This document shows positions 45,101 to 57,100 of a stretch of 64,000 nt of DNA, piece by piece (the first letter of the stretch is position 1; every line of letters starts with the position of its first letter). The notes under the pieces are model-generated. The model did not search any database. It had not been told where the DNA came from and was given only the letters and a program-made list of their open reading frames with translations. Origin of the DNA: Branchiostoma floridae (lineage: Eukaryota > Chordata > Leptocardii > Amphioxiformes > Branchiostomatidae); NCBI RefSeq assembly GCF_000003815.2, contig NC_049979.1, positions 3,935,248 to 3,999,247 of the forward strand, written 5' to 3'. A program made the position numbers and the translations under genes.

Positions 45101-48100
45101 GTGAGTGAGGAAGGAGGAGTCTCTCTTTACATTGCTGTCTCTGAGTCTCTGCTTCAGTCTGCGTCAAAGCTGCTCCATATATGCTCTATCTGTACCCTGA
45201 ATGATGGTACGTCTCTACTCAGTGCGGTTCTAAGCGAGAGTATCCCAGTTATGTTGGAGCTCCCAGGATTTATGTTGTTGTACAGTAAATATATGTTAGC
45301 AGATTATTGGATATATGATGCAAGGTCTTGGCCTTTTGAGTTGTCCCCTATGGGAAGGTATGCTGGTTCCCAGAGTTTGCATATTTCAGTGTTTTCCAAC
45401 AAATTTTCTTTAATTCTGCAATTTCCTCAGACCTGCTGCTGGATTTCAGTGACATCTTACAGGTGCGTCATTTTGTTTCAAATATCTAAAAAGAATGTGA
45501 CTTGTCTTGCACAAGAACATAATTTGCATAATGATTTGCATAATTGTATAACCATCCTTCAGTTTAACACACCAGCATTGCAGGCACACAATTTTGCAGC
45601 AGCTGGTTAAATCACACTGAATGACCTATCACACCTGACTTTCGCATACTTTGTGGCAACGACTTCCACTCTGTGATGGTGGTAACCAAAAAAATGTGAA
45701 CACATCAATCTTGAGTTAATAACATTGGTGCTTGAAAGCATGACTATTTCACTATGCATACTTTTGTCTGCCAAACGCTATTCCTGCATTTTGAGGGGTA
45801 AATTTTGGTTCAATGGCATCTGTTTTAGTTAATAAATTTCAGCTCACAGAGGACGGAATGGGCAAAATATTTTTCCATCCCCAGCAGCAAAATTCTGTGA
45901 AAGGACGGAAAAAACGGATGCTTGCTAGATCCCTGGTGTGTCCTGTGTTAATAAATCTGTATATACTATGTTACAGGTGAATGTGTCTGTTACAGGTGAA
46001 TCTGTCTGTGTTATAGGTAAATGTTACAGGTGAATGTGTCTGTGTTACAGGTGAATGTTTGTTACAGGTGAATGTGTCTGTGTTCCAGGTGAAGATGTTT
46101 ATGTTATACTTATAGGTGAATGTGTCTGTTACAGGTGAATGTGTCTGTTACAGGTGAATGTGTCTGTTACAGGTGAATGTGTCTGTTACAGGTGAATGTG
46201 TCTGTGTTATAGGTGAATGTTACAGGTGAATGTTTATGTTACAGTTGATTGTTACAGGTGAATGTGTCTGTTACAGGTGAATGTGTCTGTGTTATAGGTG
46301 AATGTTACAGGTGAATGTTTATGTTACAGGTGATTGTTACAGGTGAATGTTTATGTTCCAGGTGAATGTGTACGTCCTGGGGAAGCTGTACCTGAAGCTA
46401 GCCCAGGAGCTCTGCATCAACGTTCCCGCTATCGGTAGGTCATGCAGGGTTCAACTTCAACAACATCAAACCATTGATGACATTTATCATCTTTCTCCCA
46501 ACCTGTGCCATGTCACAGATAGGTCAGAAAAAGGTAAAGATATGACAGTCTTCCTGTGTGGAGGTGAAAAATGGTGCTTTTTCTATATTGACTGATAGTG
46601 GAATTGCCTTTAATTTAATACAAGAATCAGAGGAAGAATATGTGTTTGTGAATAGCTAATTGTGGGCCCAAAGACATGAATGGACAAAGTCAGAATGTGG
46701 CTTGACCACAGTTACACAAAGGTCACTCTTGCTAGTGTCTGAGGCATACAGAGGACTGAAAACCACATTTTTCACACATCTGGTTTGCAAAAAGGCTTGG
46801 AATTTGTATAGAGCAGTTTTTCATATTTCAGAGTTAAGCTTGTTCCAGTTGAATGGGACTCCTGAAAGGAAATCTTTATGCTCCATTTATCTTTGTCTTC
46901 ACCCGAAATGGAGACTTTATTACCTTTAAGCAGCAGTTTGTCTCCATCGAACTGCGTCTAATTTCTCCCCCAGGCTGAACATGACGTGTTTACGGGCTCT
47001 TAATTGACATTAGTGCCTGAAATGGTGTGCGGACAATGCTTTTGTGGATCGCATCAAGACCAGGGTTTTCCACAGTGTGTCCCCTTTTCTGTCATGTTCT
47101 GTAATCTTGTCGCCAACGTCAAGAAGAAAATTATGGCCTTCCTTTCCTCTTACCAAACTTATGTTTCATTGTCATTGTGGGAAGTCAAATCACCAGGAGG
47201 TGACAATGGGTTTACTGATTATCTCCATGAAAAATGGAGATACTGATTTGGGTGTGTCTGTCTATGTGTTTGTGTGTCCGGATTTTAGTAGTCAACATAA
47301 CTCAAGAATCTCTTGATGTATTATGATGATATTTGGTATGTGGGTAGGTGTTGGGAAGACAAAGGTCAGGGTTGATTTTGGGTCTCCTAGTATATGGCCT
47401 TGGTACTGCAGCAGAACTTTCATTTTTTTGTATCTTTTGACCTGGACATGCTATGGTCTTGATTTTTTAGTGGTAGATAGTTTGTGATATATGTTTTGGC
47501 CTCCTAGCAGCTTGCGCTGGAACTGCAGGGGCTATTTTAAAATTCTGTGCCAGGAGAGAAAACCCTGATCAGTGGCAGTCTGCTTGGACTAAATCAAGTC
47601 AGTAAACTACATAAATCTTATTCTTACACCTTAAACTCCCATGGGGATATTTATATTTTTTACTGAGGGATAAATCTCTAGCAGAGCAAAGGATGTTCCT
47701 GTGAGATAGCGTGGACATCCATGTAGTCAATATGTATATACAAGTTACAATATGTACTATGTAGCATGAAATATACAACGTGCACATGACATCAATTTTC
47801 AACTGTTGCTGCCATAATTGTGTTCAACACCAAATACATACATCATCATGTGTGGTTAGAAAGGAGAGGTACATGACTTGGACCGTATTTCATCCTCAGT
47901 TAGAGCACCGTACAAACCACTAGTGCCGGTAGCTTGTAGCGATTGATTGGTCTCCGCATCGCTGACACAGATGATGCACGTCCCCACTGATAGCATCTCT
48001 GGTGCCGCTTCCCTCCCCAGCAGGGACTGATTCATTAAACACTTCGCCTTGAACTCGTCAACACAAATCATCCAGGAACTTAGCTCTTCCTGCAAGATGT

Positions 48101-51100
48101 GCTCAGGGGGTGCCAACGCCTCCTCACAGCTAATCTCCAAGCCAGGGCTCGAAATACACTTTTCAGTCAACTTGCACCAGTGCAAGTTAAAGGACAGCAT
48201 CAGAAAATTTTCAATTCTTTATTTTCCAGTATTTTACTCATTAAAAAGTTGATGTACGTCAATTTTTACATTGATCCGCCTAATATGACCCTGTAGACAC
48301 GTTTGAACTTCGCGCTCTCCTCCTCTCCCCGCCGCGCTGGCCGATGACGTAATGGCCTCGTTCTGATCGTCTGAGATTGTATGACGTCACGGATCCGAAA
48401 CTTCTAGCCAGCCATTTTGCTCGGTGAACCTCGGTCCTCTCAGCGGTAAATAATCACCCCGCCATTCTGGAGTTCAGTTTGTCGTCATTGAAAATTACTT
48501 TCGTGGACCTGTAAGTCGCATTGTGAGCTGTCTACGAAGCCATAGTCCCCGGGAGACTGAACATGAATAAGCTTGCCTGCGTGTGAACCGCGCGGCGACG
48601 GAACGAAATCAAAACAATGGTGGTGGGGGAGGTTCACGCACCGTGCCATTCTGGACTATTACAAGAGCGAGTACGGGTCAGTTCTTACCTTCTCCTTTCC
48701 GGACAGCACAGCGATAATTACACGTAAGCTTCCACGAATTTTGGTTGAATCACAATTGTCCAACTGGCAGGGACATTAAAAAAAATCATTCTCTGACAAC
48801 ATACCCTTGATCGCTACATATCGAACGATCCCCCTTCCGCGCCGAAACATACATACAGCATTGTTGTTTTTACATACAACACAGGCCGGCATTGTGAATG
48901 GCGCGAAATGTCGGCTTCGTTTCAGAGTCCGTGATTTGTTTTGAATGAACCCCCAGCAATCTCCGCCAAAGCTACATGATTGAAAAACCGACCAGTCCAG
49001 ATAATTTACCCGAGAAACAGAAAATAAAGTGAGAGGCGAGGCGTAACTCGCACGATCTGTACAAGTTGCGGTGCTATCTGTTTCGGCGCGAAAAGGGGGT
49101 TGTTCGATATGTAGCGATCAAGGGTATGTTGTCAGTAGAACAAACGAGGTCTACAACTGTGAATTCAACCAAAATTCGTGGAAGCTTACGTGTAATTATC
49201 ACTGTGCTGTTCGGAAAGGAGAAGGTAAGAACTGACCCGAACTCGCTCTTGTAATAGTCCAGAATGGCACGGTGCGTGAACCTCCCCCAAAACCATTGTT
49301 TTGATTTCGTCCCGTCGCCGCGCGGTTCACCCGCTGCAGACAAGCTAATTCATGTTCAGTCTCCCGGGGACTATGGCTTCGTAGACAGCTCACAACGCGA
49401 CTTACAGGTCCACGAAGTTAATTGTCAACAACAACGGACTGGCTTCCAGAATGGCGGTGTGATTTCCCGCCGAAGGGACCGAGGTTCACCGAGCAAAATG
49501 GCTGGCATGGCCAGAAGTTTCAATTCTGATTTGTGACGTCAGCGCGCAGGCAATCAGAACGAGCCATTACGTCATCGGCCAGCGCGGCGGGAGAGGGGAG
49601 GAGAGCGCGAAGTTCAAACGTGTCTACAGGGTCATATTGGGCGGATTAATGTAAAAATTGACGTAAATCAACTTTTTAATGAGTAAACTACTGGAAAATA
49701 ATAAATTGAAGATTTTCTGATGCTTTCCTTTAAGCCAAAGGTAACTTGCACCAAAAGAAACTTACTTGCACAACCCAAAATAGTGAACTGTTAACCCTTT
49801 ATTCTTCTTCTGAAAATTTGCAAATATATGGGGATACATAAAGACCACATGTTTGGATATTTGTTTTCCAAAGCGTATTTTATTTTGGATTTCAAATTGT
49901 ACAACAAATGTGAATTTAGGCTTAATTTAAGACAATTCAATGTCTACAACTTGATAAGATCAATAGATTTCTTCTGGACTCTTCGAGTGACTTCCATCAC
50001 TATTCTTAACCATCGCTAGAACAACTCAATACAAACACATATAACTGGAAAATCCAGTTGATCATATCAAAGTCACTAAATTGTATGCAAAATGTATTTA
50101 CTCATATGCAAATCAAGGTAAGACAACACCATAGGAATTATTAGCATTATAGAGATGGAATTGTCTTCAAATTTTGTTTACCTGGATGTCTAACCAAGTT
50201 TAGAAATAACAAATTTAGGCTATTTTTTTATTCAGTGTTGTTTTCTTTTACCTTTCAATGGCAGACAATATTCTTGGTGTGTGTAAGCTTTTTCTAAAGT
50301 CAGGTATTAGTGGATAAAAGTAACTTGCACTGGTGCAAGTTTGGTCCAAACTTACTTGCACCACACCAATTTTACATGCACAAACTTGCATATGCATGTG
50401 GTATTTCGAGCCCTGCAAGCAGATCTTGTGGTGGTTTAAGAAAGTATCATAAGCTGGGGAAGGAGTTTAGCCAGCAGAGGACATTTCATTTCCACCGTAA
50501 GATCTGCTTGGAGATTACCTCACAGCAGGGAGAAACTCCCTCAGCATCTTAAGCAAATCACCAAGAAGTGGTTTCCTGGAGAGCCTGGTCGTTCATCATA
50601 TTGTGAAATGAGTCTTCTGAGTGGTGTGTTTTTTGAGCTGTTGCTGCATTGTAGTTTTTGTACCAATGAAAGTGAAAGTGTTCCTAGGCAATGAAAGTGT
50701 TCCTAGCTAATGGAAGTGTTCCTGTCCAGTGAAAGTGTTCCTTAAAATGTTCCTATCCAGTGAAAGTGTCCCTTGTCAGTGAAAGTCTTTCTAGTCAGTG
50801 AAAGTGTTGCTGAAAATATTCCTAGCCATTCAAAGTGTCCCTAGCAAGTGAAAGTGTTTCTAGGCAGTGAAAGTGTTCCTAGCCAGTGAAAGCATTCATA
50901 GCCAGTGAAAGTGTTCCTAGCCAGTGAAAGCATCCGTAGCCAGTGAAAGTGTCCCTAGCCAGTGAAAGTGTTCCTAGGCAGTGAAAGTGTTCCTAGCCAG
51001 TGAAAGCATCTGTAGCCAGTGAAAGTGTTCCTAGCCAGTGAAAGCATTGGTAGCCAGTGAAAGCATTCCTAGCCAGTGAAAGCATCCATAGCCAGTGAAA

Positions 51101-54100
51101 GTGTTCCTAGGCAGTGAAAGTGTTCCTAGCCAGTGAAAGTGTTCCTAGCCAGTGAAAGCATCCATAGCCAGTGAAAGTGTTCCTAGCCAGTGAAAGTGTT
51201 CCTAGCCAGTGAAAGTGTTCCTAGCCAGTGAAAGTGTTCCTAGCCAGTGAAAGTGTTCGTAGCCAGTGAAAGTGTTCGCAGCCAGTGAAAGTGTTATCAG
51301 ATGTGTATATCAGGCCAGAAGTGAAAGCGATGGTATCAGATACAGGTCTGTATCAGTGAGAGTAGGGACGGCAGATGGTATCAGATACAGGTCTGTATCA
51401 GTGAGAGTGGGGACGGCAGATGGGAGCCAGTTTGGTGCTGATAAGGACCGAAGCATCAATAAAGCCGCTGGAAAATGGAATTACACAAAGCCTCCCTGTG
51501 TACGGAACCCTGGGCTTTCATAAATATGGAACATTCCAGTACTCAATCGTCATCCACTAGGGGTGGGTACAAAACTGTTTTTTTTCTCATTGGACCGGTC
51601 CAGAAAAAAGGGACCTGAAAAAATTTGGTGGACCGGATGTTGTTGCAGACCAATTTGAAAATGAACAGATTATATAATCAGGCATTCATACGTTTTGGGG
51701 CTTAGCAGTTGAGGCAAAAACAAGAGCGAAGCAGAGTAGAGTACATAGTTTTTTTCACCAATTTTTACAGTCAGAGGCAGGTAGTACCAGACCTACCTGA
51801 CCTGGACCTGATCCTCTGGATCTGAACCGGACCGGGACCGGAATTTTCTGTACCGGTTCCCACCCCTGTCCTCCACTCCTTGGTACAGAGCCCACTACAT
51901 ACACTACAAAGGGAATACTAGACTCTTGAAAAATTATTGAAATTCAAAATTTCCATTTTGACCTATCAGAGTACACCAGGGATTTCCCTTTTTGATATGG
52001 TAAATTTCTCCAAAAATCATTGAACATATTTTTTGTTACACAGAAATAAAGGTGTAATAGTTGGGAAGTATGGCATTTACACATAAATAGAGGATTCCAA
52101 ACAAACAAAAAATAGTCACATTCAGAATCGGAGCATAGCTCACCGTACACACAAAATGTGATCAGCGTTTCAACTACCAGGTTTCATTGTAGAACTTGTT
52201 ATGAACTTAAGTTTCTAATTGCTAGCTAAGGTTCGCCCATGGTGGTTCAGGACCAACCAAAAAACAATTTGACAGTTAATTGGTGCTCCTATCTGGAACG
52301 GGAGACTTCGGAGGCTGGTTTTAGCTACTTGTATATTCTGCTTGTCAGTCAGAGGGTCAGGCTCAGATTAGCGTGGATATGAGGTGTGCCGCAATCGGCT
52401 ACTGTAAAGAGACTTTTATAAGTTTGCAATGGTTTAATGTGCAGTTTTGGCAGTGACTGCAAAATAATCTACGTATTTGCCTTAAACAAGCCACATTTGT
52501 ATGATGTATGCATTACTAAGTGCTCATTTCCTACTAACAAACCCATTAAAACCAATGAAGCTATTACTTTGTGTGAAACGGAAACCACCGCAGAAATTTT
52601 TGCTCTGTTCTGCCTGCCTATCCCCTTGTCTAAACTCAACATGTACAAACAATGCATTCTAGTGTCAAGTGTTAGACGTAACATTTCTGTCAATCCATAG
52701 GACCTTTGCTGAGTCACTTTCAAGTAGTTTCCGACTGGCCGTCAGTAAAAGGCATCAGTGTTTCCTTTACTATAGCGGTACGTGACTATCGTGTCATAGC
52801 AAACTCAATACCACTGCGAACACTCCATTTTCTCCTTATTGTGAAAGAGCAAACTTAGATGCATTTACAGTATCGCCCCGCCGTTGACCACAATCGACAA
52901 CCCACCACCTAGGTACCAAAACGGCTCATTGGCTCTGTTATAGGGGCCCTAAACATCAGGAAACTGGCATGTAATGGGGATGGAGACGGTGAATGGTTGT
53001 TTTAAAGCCTTTACAGGCTCTAAATGGCACAAGGGCTGCTTCTAAACCTGCCACATTGGGACACATGTATCCATTACTGAAGTGCATATTTTGCCTTAAA
53101 CCTGCCACATTTGTCTCACATTGGGGCAAAGTATCCATTGCTGAAGTGCATATTTGCCTTAAACTTGCCACATTTGTCTCACATTGGGCCAAAGTATCCA
53201 TTACAGAAGTGCATATTTGCCTTAAACCTGCCACATTTGTCTCCTGTTCACAAGTATGGATTACTAAGTGCATGTATTTCCTATAAGACCCCACTAAAGT
53301 CCATTGAAGCTATTACTAGTGTGTGAGTGTATACCGCTACTTTGCCACAGGTCACGGCTGTCTGTGGCGTTTTGGTTTTACCTCGCCACATAAAACTCTT
53401 CCAGCTGAAAGGTGAGTGAACGGGCAATGCCTGATGTCATTTACAGCAGTGTGGGGAAGTTGGCTAGAAATGCAACCTGCATATGCTGGTTAGTGCAGGT
53501 AAAATTGGAGCTGTGCAGGTATTTCTGGTGTCTACCTGCACCTAACCTGCACTGGTCCATGAACTGGGTTTTATAGTATTATACATAAAAATCCTATAAT
53601 GTAGGTGTATATGGAATTGTATTCAGCTGCATTGACTGTTACCACATATAGATTTATATAAAAGGAAAAAAATAGCAATGGTTCCTGAACAAATTTAGTA
53701 TGATCCATACTTCCTAAATTCAGAGTGGTGCAGGTAAAATTTGTTTGGTGCAGGTATTATATGCAGAAAAAAGTATTTTGAGCCCTGAAACCCTTCCAGC
53801 TGAAAGGTGAGTGTACGGGCAGTGCCTGATGGTATTTACAGCAGTGTGGGGAAGTGTGCAATGCCAAGGGTCCGTCTGCTGCACCAATCAGCACCATTAC
53901 AACATGACGAATGACCGTGGTTTGGGAAAGGGCTAACTTCCCCGGCTCGTTTTCCCATTTGTGGGACTTCACAGTCTGTCACATTTCCGGACTGTAGTTG
54001 GCAGGCGGTACTAGTTACTTCTACAGTGCTCTAAACTGAATATGAAGTGGGGTCCCTAGTTAGGTACATGTACCTTTCTTTTCATCACACACTGGTGTAT

Positions 54101-57100
54101 TCTGTGTTTGGTAGCCCATTCACTGGTATTGTATTCCCATAAAAATTGATTCCATGTGCAAACTGCACATTTTATGTTACACGGATGTCCACTTTATCTC
54201 AGATGAATCATGAACATGTAAATATGTGTAGTTTACTGACACAATGTATTCACTTTTCACTGATGAAGTTTAGAATGGTGTTTGACAAAGTTATAGCCCT
54301 TTTGGATCTGAAGAATTCAGAGCTCACATGTAGACTTTCACACTGAAGTTTTCCACAGCTGTGAAAGGTTCAAAGTCTCTACCAGACCCTGGCCTGATGA
54401 ATAGTAATAGCGGACTATGGCCAAGTTGGGAATAAAAGCCTAGTAGGAGTTACTGTAATTGTCCGGAGTGAACTGACAGGCAGATATCTGTATCTATATA
54501 GCCGGTATAACCGCCCTTCAGCGTAACACGCCAGCTATATAGATAGCTGGATTGACTGCAAAAGGCTGACTAAAATCCCATAGCAACTTGTTTGTCCCCA
54601 TATGGCCAAATTCTTCTGCCATCCAGCCGACACATCTGCTTGGAGACTAGTGAAAGGTAACCAGTTCAGTGAATCTGACAGACCAGTGTCAGGTCTAATA
54701 TCACCTACATGTATACCTTCATTTGTTGTCTACAGACATGTACATGTAGCTTGTTTTGTATTTTCTAGTTGCAGATTTTACTTTCAAAGGAAAAAAATGT
54801 CCACAAAGACACATCCATACTTATAGATCTGCTTGGAGATAAGTTATCATATGAATCTGGCCAGTAAAAAAACTCTCCCCCCCCAAGTTTTGATTGGTCT
54901 GGTGGCCCCAGAGGCAGGTGTGTGTTGACAGAAGTGGTGTCCGACTGTGGATTCCGTGCTCAGACTGGGTCTTCCTGTGGGACTGGGCTGGGGGAAAGGA
55001 ATTTCTAGCCTGATTAAATCTCGCTTATAGCAGCCTGCCCAACATCCGCCGGCCTCCTCAGGGAGGGGCCAGTTACAGCCCGGGACAGCAGAGTTTGTGT
55101 TACGCAGACTATGGAATTTCCAGTTAGAAGTAAGCCTGATCTCAATGATATCTATGGTGCAGATTATCAAGGTCTAACTCGGGGCCTGCTGTAGCATTTT
55201 CTTGTGGGGATGTTGGCCCTGAAGCCGAGTCTGACATCCAGGCTAAGTCAGAAGGGGCTTCTGCCACAGAGACCTGAGATCACTCATGCCCTTTTCTGTC
55301 CAAACAACTTTGTTTCATACCAGTTTGATTGGACCAAACAGCTAAACAAAAAAATGACTTTTTGGCTTCTGTAGAAGTTTGTATTTTGTTCTTTTGCAAC
55401 CTAACATTAAAGCATTATCCAAAGTTGCTTTCAATTGATGATATATCCCAGGTACCTGGGTGCCATCCTTGTTAGTTTGCCAGGGCTCCCATACCTGTAG
55501 CCTTACAAACAAGTAAGACAGTGAGTATAGTGGCTCCAGTATTGCTGCGGTCACATTACCAAACCGAGGCCTGGCCAGGATGTTCAAGGAAACAAAAGAT
55601 AAAAGTGTTTATCAAGTAATATACACAATTATGCGTTCTTAGTGCTCTATATCATACTCTTTGTTCCCAAAATCTGCCTGGCCGGGTCACTGTTTGGACA
55701 TGTGAGGGTAACATAAGCTAAGATGGATGCATGACTCCCAGGCTTGGAGATAGAGGAGCAAAGGTTAAGTTGTAAAGCTGCTGTCCAAAGCTAAACACTC
55801 CCACCAGGCCTTAACAGAAACTGCTCAGGCCTTATAATTAGCTGTCTGGGAATTTACAGGCCTGAACTCTGCATACTGTTATGGGAGTTCCCTTCACGGG
55901 ACTGATACCCGATACCTGCCCTGGCCTGATGTACAGGTCAAGCCGAATACTAGGGTCAGGTTACTGTCGATATACTGAGAGTGCATGTGCACTTTTGTGC
56001 ACGCAGATTTTTAGCTGTGCACATAATTTATTCCTGCACCTATAGATATTTGTTCATATTAGGTTTATGTACAATGTACTATTGTACTTTGTTACACACT
56101 GTCTACATTTCAGTATCAGAAAAAAAAAGAAAACCTTTTTGTACTTCTTGTTTAGATTAGAATTTTGAAGTTAGTTTGCAAATTTGGGTTTAAATAATCT
56201 ATCTTTAAAGGCAACTACATTTTAGGTACACTTCAAATGTGCACCTCGCCTATTCCCCAAAATGAGTTTGGAATCCCAACTGTGGTACAACTGAGCTGGA
56301 ACACCTCAGAAGACAACCTGAAAGCTCACAAGTAACACAAGAGGCAGCTTATCATGGACAACATGTGTCATTCTTGTTTTTAGACATTCCTTCCCCATAT
56401 TCAGCTTTTATTTAAGTGTTAACAGAAAAATTTGTGATTCACAATTCAAAAGCTACTCAAACAACTGGATATATTTTGCAAATGGTCAGGTGTTTCAGAC
56501 AACAGCCACTATCTTCTGATGAATAGACTGCAAAATAATGACTGAAATCCCATAGCAACTTATATATACACACATACACACATCCATCACATGTATCTGA
56601 CCAGGAAGACAGCAAATGCTGTCTGAAACATCCACATGACCGTTTACAACATCTATCCAGTTGCTTGAGCATCTTTTGCATCGTGTATCTCATTACGTCT
56701 AACCTTTATCAACGTAGCCCAATCTTAGATGACAGTATTTTTTCTTTCTTGTGTCAAGTACTGTAAGGTACAAAGATATCAATAATATTATGATGTATAA
56801 TATTATATACATGTATTACAGTTCACTTCAGCAGATACAAAAGGAATGTTTCAAAACTTGTCAAAAAGTCTGTTGTTCTTCTACTCTATACACAGCTAAC
56901 TATTTACTTTTTTTTACAAGTTTAAATATAAAGCACAAATTGTCTCAGTCAACCTGTACTGCAAGTTGTTGTCCAAGCAATGATTGAAAATAGGCAATAC
57001 TACTTACATATCATTTATTAAGACAGAAGCAATATATTGTTATTTGTTATTATGTCTACCTAGAAGGAATTAAAGTCTTGAATGGGCACTTATCTCAACG

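Noticed and set aside
45038-45610. 190-aa ORF in BRF1 intron 3
   Set aside because: No domain or homology pattern, odd composition, and it runs into the real 32-nt BRF1 exon in a different frame; chance ORF.
50640-51295. CRISPR-like appearance of regular short repeats
   Set aside because: Repeats are contiguous without unique spacers and the genome is plainly animal; it is a minisatellite.
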